Assembly: GCA_046349635.1 (NCBI GenBank)
Contig: JAXMBX010000001.1
Coordinates: forward strand, 1 to 64,000
DNA length: 64,000 nucleotides
Source of the DNA: JAXMBX01 sp046349635
GTDB lineage: Bacteria > Planctomycetota > Planctomycetia > Planctomycetales > Planctomycetaceae
Direction: 5' to 3'
Shown here in pieces: positions 26,178 through 35,532 of the stretch. Below the pieces are notes generated by a model, which was given only the letters and a program-made list of their open reading frames with translations, did no database searches and had not been told where the DNA came from. The position numbers were made by a program, and so were the translations under genes. Each line of letters starts with the position of its first letter. The first letter of the stretch is position 1.

Positions 26178-26963
26178 TTAACTTCCGACGTGCGTCGTGA
26201 GGCGGACGGGGACATTCCGTTCCGCGAGATACCGCTTGGTTTCGTCGATGGTGTATTTTCCATAATGGAAGATGCTGGCCGCAAGAGCAGCACTGGCTCC
26301 CCCCGCCGTCAATACGCGATAAAGATGCTCCGGAGAGCCCGCTCCCCCACTCGCAACGACGGGGATTTTGACCTCGTCAGCCACGGCCCGCGTCATTTCG
26401 ATGTCATAGCCATCCTGGGTGCCGTCGGCGTCCATGCAGGTCAGGACGATTTCTCCCGCCCCCAGCGATTCCACTTTTTTCGCCCATTCGACCGCCTGCA
26501 GACCCGTGGGAAGCCGGCCTCCATTGATGTGGACTTCCCAGAATTCGCGGCCATCCTTCTGGACCCGCTTGGGGTCGATATTCACGACGATGCACTGACT
26601 GCCGAACCGCAGCGCCGCCTCCCGGATCAGATCGGGGTTTTTGACGGCGGTCGAATTGATCGAGACCTTATCGCACCCGGCGTTCAGCAGGCGGCGGATG
26701 TCGTCGAGAGTCCGAATCCCGCCCCCCACGGTCAACGGCATGAAAATCACTTCCGACGTCCGCTGCACCACGTCGATGATGATGTCCCGCTGCTCATGGC
26801 TGGCGGTGATGTCCAGGAAGACCAGTTCGTCAGCCCCTTCCGCTTCGTAGCGGGATGCGACCTGGACCGGATCCCCAGCATCACGGAGGTTGAGAAAGTT
26901 GGTTCCTTTAACGACACGTCCGGCGTGGACGTCCAGGCAGGGGATGATCCGTTTGGCGAGCAT
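26178..26963 (-). CDS. hisF: Imidazole glycerol phosphate synthase cyclase subunit HisF
   Basis: A 261-residue (beta/alpha)8 barrel that, with HisH, makes imidazole-glycerol phosphate and AICAR from PRFAR and ammonia in histidine synthesis. The start at 26963 gives the family opening MLAKRIIPCLDVHAGRVVKG with catalytic Asp11. The second catalytic Asp is in TCMDADGTQDGYD (Asp130 region). Phosphate-binding segments PLTVGGGIRT, ASGGAGSPEHL and the C-terminal AASIFHYGKYTI are intact. hisH and the other his genes are not in this window, so histidine genes are at least partly dispersed here. Divergent from the PSD1 gene. Confidence 0.95.
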   Translation of the reverse strand: MLAKRIIPCLDVHAGRVVKGTNFLNLRDAGDPVQVASRYEAEGADELVFLDITASHEQRDIIIDVVQRTSEVIFMPLTVGGGIRTLDDIRRLLNAGCDKVSINSTAVKNPDLIREAALRFGSQCIVVNIDPKRVQKDGREFWEVHINGGRLPTGLQAVEWAKKVESLGAGEIVLTCMDADGTQDGYDIEMTRAVADEVKIPVVASGGAGSPEHLYRVLTAGGASAALAASIFHYGKYTIDETKRYLAERNVPVRLTTHVGS

Positions 26964-27189
26964 GGAGTAAGGGATTCGGCGAGAGGAAGGATCGAGCACG
27001 TACTTTCACTGTAAGAGAGGCGGGTGTAAGCGTCAACTGGCGGGTCTGAAATGACTTAAGACCGACGCACGGTTTCAGAATTTCCGCCTGATTCCCCCGG
27101 GAATGTCTGTTGTCCGGCAACAGAGGGATTTAGAATCAAGAAGCTCCGATGTATCGGCACTTTTCGTAATAGATTCCTGGGACGAACCC

Positions 27190-29877
27190 ATGCGCCCTGC
27201 TGTCGTCTGCCTGTGGTTGTTGTCTCTCTCCACCTGCGGGTGGGGAGCGGAGCGGATCGACTACGCGCGGGACATCAAGCCCATCCTGACCATGCACTGC
27301 CAGTCCTGCCACGGGGCGCTGGCTCAGAAGGGGGGCCTCCGGCTGGATGCGATCCAGTTTGTGCGCAAAGGGGGAGAAGCCGGGCCGGGGTTTGTCGCTG
27401 GGAAACCGGACGACAGCCTGCTCTTGGATGCCGTGCTCGGAAACGGAATGGAGCGGATGCCGCTCGAAGGTGCCCCCCTCTCTGCCGAACAGATCGCCAA
27501 ACTGAAGGCGTGGGTGGAGCAGGGGGGAACAGGGCCGACGGAAGAGGCGGTTCCCGCTGATCCCCGCCAGCATTGGTCCTATCAGAAGCCGGTATTGCCC
27601 TCCCTCCCCAGCGTGATCCATGACGGTTGGGTCTCGAACCCGATCGATGCGTTCATCGTCGCCGAATATGAAAAACGGGGATTGCAGCCCGTTCCCGAAA
27701 CGGGGAAGGCGCACCTGCTACGGCGGGTCTCTATCGACCTGATTGGTCTCCCTCCCACGCGGGAAGAACTGCATGCGTTCCTGAACGACCGATCCCCCCA
27801 TGCCTATGAAAAAGTCGTCGACCGTTTGCTCGACAGCCCGCATTACGGAGAACGGTGGGGACGTCACTGGATGGACGTCTGGCGGTACAGCGACTGGGAC
27901 GGCTACGGGCAGGAAGTCCGCAACAGCCATCCGCACATCTGGCGCTGGCGCGATTGGATTATCGAATCCCTGAACAAGGACCGGGGCTACGACACCATGG
28001 TCCGCGAGATGCTCGCGGGAGACGAACTGGCTCCCGATGATCCGCAAACCTTGCGCGCCACCGGTTATCTCGTCCGAAGCTGGTACAAGTTCAACCGCAA
28101 CGTCTGGCTGGATCAGACCGTCGAACATACCGCGAAGGCGTTCCTGGGAATGACGCTCAACTGCGCGAAATGCCACGACCATATGTATGACCCGGTTGCG
28201 CAGAGCGAGTATTACCAGTTCCGGGCGTTTTTCGAGGCCCACGACATCCGAATCGAGCCTTTCCGGAAGGCCGGCGGCGCAACCGCGGGGGATATGGTAC
28301 GTGTGTTCGATGCGCATCCCGACACGAAGACATTTTTATTCCGCCGCGGAGACGATAAACAGCCCGATGACAAGCATCCTTTGCTCGCGGCGGTCCCCAC
28401 AGTGTTCCACGTGGAACATTCTGAGATCAAAAAAGTCCCCCTGACCCCCGAACAGTTCTATCCGGAACTGACGGCGGAGCGGTTTGACGCGCAACTGCAG
28501 AACGTACGTAAGGAACTCGAAAAAGCGCAGCAGGAACTGAGTCAGAAAGAGACCGAGTTACGGCAGCTCAGAACAACGGAAGTTGATTCCCCGTCAGTAC
28601 AATCGTGCAAGGACCAGTGCGAACTCCGACAGAAGAAGGTACAGGCCCAGGAGGCGAAGTTTCAGTCGCTACTGGTCCGCGCCGCCGCCGAACGCGCGAA
28701 ATATTTAACCCCCATTCTCCCCGACAAAAGCGGTTTGAACAAAGCTGCGGCGTTGGCGGAGAAGCAGGAGCAACTCGCGGAGGCGGAATTCAAGGAATTG
28801 GAAGCGCGGCTGGCGGTGAAGGGGGTGGGCGCACCCAAGGATGATGCGGCGAAGAAAAAACTGGCGGATGCGGAAAAAAAACTGAAAGAGGCGGAACAGA
28901 AACGGGAGGCGGCGCAGAAGGGACTTGCGAATCCCGGAGAGAGTTACGCCGCGCTGGGGACGGTCTATCCGCAGGCGAGTACGGGGCGGCGGACGAAGCT
29001 GGCGGAGTGGATCACTTCGCCGGAGAATCCCCGGACGGCACGGGTGGCGGTGAATCACCTGTGGCTGCGGCATTTTGGAACGCCGCTGGTGCCGACGGTG
29101 TTTGACTTTGGAGTCAACGGAAAGCCTCCCACGCATCCGGCGCTGCTCGACTGGCTGGCGCTGGAACTGCAGCGGGGCGGATGGCGGATGAAGCGGCTGC
29201 ATCGGCTGATTGTGACCAGCCGGGTCTATCGCCAGCAGTCGAACGCTGCCGTCGACGATCCGAACCAGAAGCTGGATCCGGAGAATACGTATTTGTGGCG
29301 GATGAATCCGCATCGGATGGAAGCGGAAATCGTGCGGGATGCGACGCTCGCCGTCTCCGGAGAACTGGATCGGACCTTATATGGAGCGGACATCGCTCCG
29401 CAGGAATGGACGAAATTTCCGCGGCGGAGCATTTATTTCCGGACGACGCTGGAGAAGCGGATGACGTTCCTCGCGCTGTTCGACAGCGCAAATCCGCTGG
29501 AGTGCTACAAGCGGAATGAGAGCATCGTGCCGCAGCAGGCGTTGGCGCTCGCGAACAGTGCGTTGAGCCTGCAGCAGTCGCGCGTGCTGGCGAAGCGGAT
29601 CAATGCGGAGGCGGGAGCCGCGGCAGAATCCGATGCGGCGTTCGTGGAGATTGCGTTTGAAACTCTGCTGGCACGCGGGCCGTCGCCGGATGAGCGGAAT
29701 GAATGCCTGAAGTTCCTGCGGGACCAGACGGCGTTGTTGGCGAACGGGACAAAGTTGCAGCCGATTGTCAGCGGCGAGACCTCCCCGGTGCCCCCCGCGG
29801 CGGAGCCGGGCTTGAGAGCGCGGGAAGACTTGATCCTGGTGTTGATGAACCACAACGATTTCGTGACTGTTCGGTAA
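27190..29877 (+). CDS. PSD1-type planctomycete cytochrome C / DUF1549-DUF1553 protein
   Basis: An 895-residue exported protein. Signal peptide residues 1-19; a planctomycete c-type heme motif CQSCH (residues 37-41) follows directly after RDIKPILTMH. The DUF1549 region (about 165-375) has NPIDAFIVAEYE, RRVSIDLIGLPPT, YGERWGRHWMDVWRYSDWDG and CAKCHDHMYDP, a second CxxCH. A coiled-coil insert rich in Lys/Glu/Gln spans about 440-610. The PSD1/DUF1553 C-terminus has TKLAEWITSPENPRTARVAVN, RLIVTSRVYRQQSNA and PQQALALANSAL. The family is always followed by a DUF1501 gene, as here 40 bases downstream; the pair is thought to act together in the periplasm, role unproven. Start chosen for the signal peptide. 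Confidence 0.92.
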   Translation: MRPAVVCLWLLSLSTCGWGAERIDYARDIKPILTMHCQSCHGALAQKGGLRLDAIQFVRKGGEAGPGFVAGKPDDSLLLDAVLGNGMERMPLEGAPLSAEQIAKLKAWVEQGGTGPTEEAVPADPRQHWSYQKPVLPSLPSVIHDGWVSNPIDAFIVAEYEKRGLQPVPETGKAHLLRRVSIDLIGLPPTREELHAFLNDRSPHAYEKVVDRLLDSPHYGERWGRHWMDVWRYSDWDGYGQEVRNSHPHIWRWRDWIIESLNKDRGYDTMVREMLAGDELAPDDPQTLRATGYLVRSWYKFNRNVWLDQTVEHTAKAFLGMTLNCAKCHDHMYDPVAQSEYYQFRAFFEAHDIRIEPFRKAGGATAGDMVRVFDAHPDTKTFLFRRGDDKQPDDKHPLLAAVPTVFHVEHSEIKKVPLTPEQFYPELTAERFDAQLQNVRKELEKAQQELSQKETELRQLRTTEVDSPSVQSCKDQCELRQKKVQAQEAKFQSLLVRAAAERAKYLTPILPDKSGLNKAAALAEKQEQLAEAEFKELEARLAVKGVGAPKDDAAKKKLADAEKKLKEAEQKREAAQKGLANPGESYAALGTVYPQASTGRRTKLAEWITSPENPRTARVAVNHLWLRHFGTPLVPTVFDFGVNGKPPTHPALLDWLALELQRGGWRMKRLHRLIVTSRVYRQQSNAAVDDPNQKLDPENTYLWRMNPHRMEAEIVRDATLAVSGELDRTLYGADIAPQEWTKFPRRSIYFRTTLEKRMTFLALFDSANPLECYKRNESIVPQQALALANSALSLQQSRVLAKRINAEAGAAAESDAAFVEIAFETLLARGPSPDERNECLKFLRDQTALLANGTKLQPIVSGETSPVPPAAEPGLRAREDLILVLMNHNDFVTVR

Positions 29878-29917
29878 TTGAGTTTGCGGTAAATTGGCAG
29901 TGCGCTGAGGAAGAACC

Positions 29918-31399
29918 ATGGAACAACAGGCCTTCTTTCCAAATCGTGGTGGACAACATCGGCGGGCGTTCCTGGCGGACGTGGGGATGGGGTTCACCGG
30001 GTTGGCGCTGGGATCTCTGCTGGGACAGCAGGGGGTCGCGCGAGCCTCGGAAGGGTGGCAGCCTCCGACCGGGCAGCCGCATTTCAAACCCAAGGCGAAG
30101 AACGTGATCTGGATCTTCCTGATCGGGGGAATGAGCCAGATGGAGAGCTTCGATCCGAAGCCGGCGTTGAATCAATACGCGGGAAAGACGCTGGATGAGA
30201 CGCCGTTCAAAGAGGCGTTGAATTCTCCGTACCTGAAAAAGAATCTGCGGGAAGTGATCGAAGGACTGCACAAGGTGCATCCGAAAGTGTTCCCGATGCA
30301 GATCGGCTACAAGAAGCATGGTCAGGCGGGGCTGGAGATCAGCGACTGGTGGCCGAACGTGGCGACCTGCGCGGATGACGTCTGCCTGGTGCGTTCGATG
30401 TGGACGACGGACAACAATCACGGGGCGCAGTTGCAGTTTCACACGGGGCGCCACTCGCTGGAGGGATTCTTTCCGACGATTGGAAGCTGGATTCACTACG
30501 GGTTGGGGAGCCTGAACGAGAACCTGCCGCAGTTCGTGGTGATGGGGACGCCGATCGCGGATTGCTGCGGCGGGCTGGGGGGGCATGGAGCGAATTATCT
30601 CGGTCCGGAACATAACGGCGTGCAGTTGGCCGTCGATCCGAAGAATCCGTTGCCCTTCGCCAAGCCGGAGGGGGGGAAGTACCGGGAAGAGCAGGAGCGG
30701 GAGTTCGGACTGCTCAACCGGTTGAATTCACTGACGGCGGTCGAGTATCCGGACGATCCGGCGCTACGGGCACGGATCAAGTCGTATGAACTGGCGTTCC
30801 GGATGCAGACGGCGATTCCGTCCATCGTCGATTTCTCGAAAGAGACGTCAGACGTGCAAAAGCTGTACGGCCTGGACAAGGAGACGACCAAGACGTTCGG
30901 GGGGCAGTGCCTCGCGGCGCGGAATCTCGTGGAGAAGGGTGTGCGGTTTGTGCAGATTTTCCACGGGAGTAACGGCGGGGCAGGGGCGTGGGATGCGCAC
31001 GGCGGATTGAAGAGCGGACACAGCAAGCTGTGCGGTGAAGTGGATCAGCCAATTGCGGCGCTGATCAAGGATCTGAAGCAGCGTGGGTTGCTGGAAGAGA
31101 CGATGATCGTGGTGGGGACGGAGTTCGGCCGGACGCCGGGCGCGCAGGGGAGTGATGGGCGGGACCATCACCCGTATGGATTCTCGATCCTGCTGGCCGG
31201 GGGTGGGATCAAACGAGGGATCGCGCACGGGAAGACGGATGAACTGGGTTTCCACGCGGTGGAGAACCGGCATTACGTGACGGACCTGCATGCGACGGTG
31301 ATGCATCAGTTGGGGCTGGATCCGCGGAGGCTGGAAATTCCGGGTCGGAAGCGTCTGGAGATTGATTTCGGTCAGCCGATCCGGGAAATTCTGGCGTAG
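29918..31399 (+). CDS. DUF1501 protein with Tat-like signal
   Basis: A 493-residue DUF1501 protein, partner of the PSD1 gene just upstream. A twin-arginine-type leader opens it (QHRRAFLADVGMGFTGLALG, residues 14-33). The alkaline-phosphatase-superfamily core follows, with NVIWIFLIGGMSQMESFDPKP, the metal-site-like SMWTTDNNHGAQLQFHTG, FHGSNGGAGAWDAHGG, VVGTEFGRTP and GRDHHPYGFSILLAGGGI. DUF1501 proteins share this fold with sulfatases and phosphomutases, but their substrate is unknown. The ribosome site GAGGAA lies seven bases before the ATG. Codon use on this strand is clearly G-rich compared with the left end of the window. Confidence 0.92.
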   Translation: MEQQAFFPNRGGQHRRAFLADVGMGFTGLALGSLLGQQGVARASEGWQPPTGQPHFKPKAKNVIWIFLIGGMSQMESFDPKPALNQYAGKTLDETPFKEALNSPYLKKNLREVIEGLHKVHPKVFPMQIGYKKHGQAGLEISDWWPNVATCADDVCLVRSMWTTDNNHGAQLQFHTGRHSLEGFFPTIGSWIHYGLGSLNENLPQFVVMGTPIADCCGGLGGHGANYLGPEHNGVQLAVDPKNPLPFAKPEGGKYREEQEREFGLLNRLNSLTAVEYPDDPALRARIKSYELAFRMQTAIPSIVDFSKETSDVQKLYGLDKETTKTFGGQCLAARNLVEKGVRFVQIFHGSNGGAGAWDAHGGLKSGHSKLCGEVDQPIAALIKDLKQRGLLEETMIVVGTEFGRTPGAQGSDGRDHHPYGFSILLAGGGIKRGIAHGKTDELGFHAVENRHYVTDLHATVMHQLGLDPRRLEIPGRKRLEIDFGQPIREILA

Positions 31400-31637
31400 T
31401 TTGACGGAGCGTGATTACTCTTGCCACTCGATGCGAGTGAGACGCAAAACGGATTCTGAAACGAGACAAGTTGCGGAGAGCGGGGGAATCGAAGCCGACC
31501 GGAAAAACTGGCTCCTGCGTCAGGGTATAAAGCTGATGCGCCCAGCCAAGGCGCGGGCCGTTCTCCTCAGAGGAGAAACGGTAGATTCCGCCAGACACGT
31601 CAAAACGGCGGCTCATCTATCTGAGGACACGACTCGA

Positions 31638-32150
31638 TTATGCGGGTTCAGGCGTCAAATCCAAAACCATACGGATATGATTTTCTTTTTTGCTTGGGAA
31701 TTTCTTAAATCCCAAATGCTCGTATAGACGGATCGCCTTCACATTCGATTGATGGACAAACAGCCCCAGCAGCTTTGCTCCCTTCAAGGCCGCCTTCTCG
31801 ATGAGGAAGAGACATATAAGTACAGCCCATGTTTTCTCTGGATCAAAATCGCTTTTAATACCTTGGAACTGTATGCCGACTGCCAACGCTGGAATTAGAA
31901 GAAGAGGCTGCCTAGGACTGTCGTCATTCGGCAGCGGCCAATTACCAGGTCCGAGAGCCCCAAAGCCGATCAGGTCCCCTGAAGCATTATAGAAAAGCCA
32001 GACTTCTGTGCCCCTTGTCTTCATGGACTCCAGACACGCTGAGCCTTTGATCCATTCTGACATGAGTCGAGCATATTCCAGAGTTCCGCAATCGAAGCTT
32101 TGAATTCCCGCCTGCATCTCCGGCGAGAATTTTTTGGCGATAAAGGACAT
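31638..32150 (-). CDS. GNAT-family N-acetyltransferase
   Basis: A 170-residue protein with the shape of a GNAT acetyltransferase. A central strand carries the accepting-group region (GTEVWLFYNASGDLIGFGALG). LLIPALAVGIQFQGIKSD takes the place of the acetyl-CoA strand, and a C-terminal FVHQSNVKAIRLYEHLGFKKFP is the classic motif (N-x-x-A-x-x-L-Y-x-x-x-G-F). Substrate unknown. It is the last of three minus-strand genes (32710-31638), 21 bases after the previous stop, in a stretch with lower GC than the neighbours. Family assignment rests on the C-terminal motif. Confidence 0.75.
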   Translation of the reverse strand: MSFIAKKFSPEMQAGIQSFDCGTLEYARLMSEWIKGSACLESMKTRGTEVWLFYNASGDLIGFGALGPGNWPLPNDDSPRQPLLLIPALAVGIQFQGIKSDFDPEKTWAVLICLFLIEKAALKGAKLLGLFVHQSNVKAIRLYEHLGFKKFPSKKENHIRMVLDLTPEPA

Positions 32151-32171
32151 GCGGTTTACCCAGTCGAATCA

Positions 32172-32417
32172 TTATTCTTCGACGAAACCGTGTCCTGTTA
32201 AGGCGTAGCGAGGGCGCGCAGATTTTTCAGAGAGCGTCTTTTCCAAAAAGATCGCATCATCTTCTGACAATTCGCAGTCCATCATCGCCAAGTCAGCGCA
32301 AGAGACATTTCTGCTACTGGAAATCTGCGTGCGCGTAAATGAAAAACCTGTACGTGGTGTCACGCCAGAATTCTCAACAAATGGAATCGCTGGTGCTTGA
32401 GGGACTTGAGTTATCAT
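32172..32417 (-). CDS. Small hypothetical protein coupled to the DUF3467-like gene
   Basis: An 81-residue protein of unknown function. Its ATG overlaps the upstream stop by four bases (ATGA), so it is translationally coupled to the gene at 32414-32710, and the GNAT gene follows at 21 bases. No signal peptide, no transmembrane helix. The composition is Ser/Thr-rich early, with a helical DCELSEDDAIFLEKTLSEKS segment near residue 48. I recognise no domain. Confidence 0.6.
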   Translation of the reverse strand: MITQVPQAPAIPFVENSGVTPRTGFSFTRTQISSSRNVSCADLAMMDCELSEDDAIFLEKTLSEKSARPRYALTGHGFVEE

Positions 32418-32710
32418 TTTGTCACCTCTTCAGCTTTCGCCTTGTTAGTCAACAATTCTTGAATTTCTTCCAACTGGCTCTGCATGACTTCAATAAATGC
32501 TTGTGCACGACTTCTGGGGATGGCAACCGATGTCAGAGGAACGCTGGAAACAGATTCCTCTCGGGGTAAACCAGGGACATTTAGCGGCGGCTGAAGCTGA
32601 CAGAAGTGAAGATACAGGGCGTCTTGATCCACCTGAACAATCAATTCATTGGCATAAACAGCAACGTCAAGTTTGGTGTATTTAATGGGAACGGGTGGTT
32701 TCTCAGACAT
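32414..32710 (-). CDS. DUF3467-like small protein
   Basis: A 98-residue protein. The segment VYANELIVQVDQDALYLHF followed by PLTSVAIPRSRAQAFIEVMQ and a final Glu/Gln-rich helix follows the pattern of DUF3467 proteins (Y-A-N-x-x, an Asp/Glu-x-x-L-x-F, then V-x-x-x-I-x-x-P). DUF3467 is a small cytosolic domain of unknown function. First gene of a three-gene set; overlaps the next start by four bases. The ATG at 32710 is chosen over an upstream TTG at 32722. An alternative reading is any small beta/alpha protein of unknown family. Confidence 0.55.
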   Translation of the reverse strand: MSEKPPVPIKYTKLDVAVYANELIVQVDQDALYLHFCQLQPPLNVPGLPREESVSSVPLTSVAIPRSRAQAFIEVMQSQLEEIQELLTNKAKAEEVTK

Positions 32711-33257
32711 TTTTATGCTCAATTTTCACGATAATTGCCACGCATTAAAAAAATCGGCAATTTTCGCAGGGACGCTTCAGTGATTGTGTGGTCCCTGTAA
32801 ATATCACTCTTGCTTGGCTTTATGGCAAAGTCAAGGAAATGTCCAGCGATTTGGACGGATGGCGTAAGCACATCGATAGCAGGACGTTATGGTAGCGCAG
32901 GGAGATGCAAAAGAGATGTGAAAAGTCCGATTGTCTATGCCAGATCGAATCAGTCAATCCCAATGCCGGACACGCGCACATTGCCTATGGTGCGCCCGAA
33001 AACGGCTCCTCTACACAAAAGTCGCATGGTTGCGCCCCCCTCACCCGCAGAATCCAGCCCCTACTACAGACGGCCGTGTCCCAGTAACATTGGGCGGATA
33101 AACGAATCCGATGCTACGACCGCAAGTCGCGACGGTTCAGCCCCTTCCGTCAGTAGCAACACTGAGCCAGGACGCTACCAAACACTGGCGGAGCGAGTGC
33201 CATACGTCGATTTGAAATTGATGGTCCTTACAGCGGACCTTACGAAAGAGGTTTGTC
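32711..33257. other. Gene-free interval upstream of the GH32-like gene
   Basis: About 550 bases. Left part AT-rich, right part with a patchwork of unrelated-looking frames; the longest, from 32810, continues out of frame into the GH32 gene and has no plausible domain. It holds the divergent promoters of the small-gene operon and the GH32-like gene. The AAAGAGG ribosome site of the latter lies at about 33245. No structure recognised. Confidence 0.45.
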
Positions 33258-35516
33258 ATGCGATTCATCAGCCTGGTCACACTACTGACAATCAGTGTTT
33301 GCATTGCGGTCGAGAGTCAAGCGGCGGAGCCGGAGGTGATTCGGGACCGAACGCTGGTGGCGTGGGGGGCCATCTCAGATCTGGGGCAGAAGAACACCGG
33401 GATGTTCGTGGTGCAAAACGGCGCGTCCGTGTTCGATGGGCTGATCTATGCGGAGTTGAAACCGAAGGCGTGGATGGCAGGGAGCGATTTCTTCCGTCGT
33501 ACGGAGCACGATCAATCGAAGTACCCGCAGGAGACGGAAGCAGGGAAGCTGGTGCAACTGGCGATTGTGTCCAAGGGGAAAGAGGTCGAGCTGTATCGGG
33601 ATGGAGCGCTGGTGAGCCGGTATCCGATTCCGGGAGAGGCGATTTCGATCTCGACGAAGAGTGAGGTGCTGTTCGGAGTGCATCACCTGGAATTGCTGGG
33701 GAGCATGAAGTTCCGGGGGGAAGTGGAAGATGCGCGGATCTATGACCGGGCGTTGACTCCGGAAGAGATTCGAAGCCTGAAGCCGAACGAGAAGTCCGGG
33801 CCGGCACCGTGGGGGTGGTGGTCGTTTGAAAACGGGGCTGAAGACTCGATGGGGAGGTTTCCGAAAGGGACGCTCAGCGGGCGCGCGGAGATCGCCGGGG
33901 GACGGTTGAAGCTGAAGGGTGGCTTCATGGCGGTCAATCTGGAGTCGAAGGTCGTGCGGAGCCGGGAGACGGAGTTGTGGCCGGGGTATCACGTCACCGC
34001 GTTGCCGGAAGAGGGGTTGTGCCGTCCGTATGACGCGAACGGATGCCTTTACTGGAACGGCAAATACCACCTGATGTACATCTACCAGGATCCGGATCGT
34101 CCGAAGGGAGGGCATTGCTGGGGGCATGCATCCAGCAGCGACCTGGTGAACTGGACGTTCCATCCGCCGTCGCTGGTGCCGAATCCCGGCGATCCGGACG
34201 TGGGGATCTTCAGCGGGAATGCGTTCCTGAATAAAGAGGGTGTGCCGATGCTCTGCTGGTTCGGAGTGGAGGCGGGAGTCTGCGTCGCGACGGCAGCGGA
34301 CGCGAACGGAAAAGACAAGGATCTGATTCATTGGAAGAAGCATCCGCAGAACCCAATCATCCCGGTGCCGAAACCGGGGTCCCCGAATTTCGGGAAGTAT
34401 CACGTGTGGGATCCGTACCTGTGGCTGGAAGGGGAGAACTATTACTGCCTGCTAGGGGGGAACCGGCTGTCGAACGGCGAGGACACGCTGTACCTGATGC
34501 GTTCGAAGGATCTGGTGAACTGGGAGCCGGTGCATCCGTTCTATGAAGCGAATCCAAGCTGGACGGTGCGGGGTGAGGATTGCTCGTGTCCCGATTTCTT
34601 CAAGCTGGGGAACAAGCACGTGCTGATGTCGATCAGCCATAACGTCGGGGGGCGGTGCTACGTCGGCGAGTTGAAGGGAGAAAAATTCATTCCGGAGCGG
34701 CACGTGCGGATGAACTGGCCGGGTGGGAATTTCTTCGCGCCGGAGAGTCTGGAGGATGGGAAGGGACGGCGGATTTTCTGGGCGTGGGTGACTGATCCGC
34801 GCTCGATGCCTACGCAGATGATGACGGGCTCTGGGATTCAGAGCCTGCCGCGGGTGTTGAGCCTGGCGGAGAACAATGAGTTGAGAGTGGAACCTGTGCC
34901 GGAACTGGAAGCGTTGCGGGGAGCGCATCACGCGTTGACGGAGTTGCCGTTGCCGGAAGGGAAGGTCCAGACGCTGGAGGGAGTGGGAGGGAACGCGCTC
35001 GAAGTGTCGCTGGAGATCGAACCGGACGGCGCGAAAAACCTGCCTCCGGTTTTAGTTGGCGGAACGCGGGAGATCGTGGTGAATGTGTTGTGTTCGCCGG
35101 ATGGGAAGGAAGAGACGACGATCATTTACGATACGGTCTCCCAGATGCTGAAGCTGGACATGAGCCGTTCGACATTGCGGAAGGACGTGGCGTACCAGTT
35201 TCATCCGCTGGATACGGGAGGGATGTTCCAGTCTCGGAAACCGGGGGCAGAACATCCGCGGTCTGTCGTCGAGGCGCCGCTGGTGCTGGACGGGAGTGAG
35301 CCGCTGCGATTGAGAATCTTCCTGGATCGTTCGATGCTAGAAGTATTCGCGAATGGAAAGCAGTGCCTTACGCAGCAGGTCTACCCGTCCCTGGGTGAGA
35401 GCCGTTTGATTCGGCTGCAGTCGCGCGGGGGTGCGAGCCGGTTGGTGAAGGGGGACGTGTGGGAGATGCGTGACGCGACGTTCACGAACCTGAAGAATCC
35501 GTCAGCAGCAAGGTGA
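33258..35516 (+). CDS. Exported LamG + GH32-like glycoside hydrolase
   Basis: A 752-residue exported protein. Signal peptide residues 1-22 (ESQAAEPE); a LamG/concanavalin-like domain about 25-170, closing FRGEVEDARIYDRALTPEEI; a five-bladed GH32-type propeller about 240-540; and the usual GH32 beta-sandwich about 560-745 (LRLRIFLDRSMLEVFANG, the family's FxDxSxxEvFxNxG site). GH32 enzymes cleave fructans and sucrose. The nucleophile motif is DANG (Asp259) and the transition-state motif is WDP (Asp386); the acid/base segment is GEDCSCPDFF (440-447) where most members have ECPD. Activity on fructan is therefore likely but not certain. Divergent from the small-gene operon. Confidence 0.82.
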   Translation: MRFISLVTLLTISVCIAVESQAAEPEVIRDRTLVAWGAISDLGQKNTGMFVVQNGASVFDGLIYAELKPKAWMAGSDFFRRTEHDQSKYPQETEAGKLVQLAIVSKGKEVELYRDGALVSRYPIPGEAISISTKSEVLFGVHHLELLGSMKFRGEVEDARIYDRALTPEEIRSLKPNEKSGPAPWGWWSFENGAEDSMGRFPKGTLSGRAEIAGGRLKLKGGFMAVNLESKVVRSRETELWPGYHVTALPEEGLCRPYDANGCLYWNGKYHLMYIYQDPDRPKGGHCWGHASSSDLVNWTFHPPSLVPNPGDPDVGIFSGNAFLNKEGVPMLCWFGVEAGVCVATAADANGKDKDLIHWKKHPQNPIIPVPKPGSPNFGKYHVWDPYLWLEGENYYCLLGGNRLSNGEDTLYLMRSKDLVNWEPVHPFYEANPSWTVRGEDCSCPDFFKLGNKHVLMSISHNVGGRCYVGELKGEKFIPERHVRMNWPGGNFFAPESLEDGKGRRIFWAWVTDPRSMPTQMMTGSGIQSLPRVLSLAENNELRVEPVPELEALRGAHHALTELPLPEGKVQTLEGVGGNALEVSLEIEPDGAKNLPPVLVGGTREIVVNVLCSPDGKEETTIIYDTVSQMLKLDMSRSTLRKDVAYQFHPLDTGGMFQSRKPGAEHPRSVVEAPLVLDGSEPLRLRIFLDRSMLEVFANGKQCLTQQVYPSLGESRLIRLQSRGGASRLVKGDVWEMRDATFTNLKNPSAAR

Positions 35517-35532
35517 CGGATCGGATAGATAC

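Noticed and set aside
32810..33664. 284-codon + frame leading into the GH32-like gene
   Set aside because: Runs out of frame into the GH32 gene, no domain, no ribosome site.
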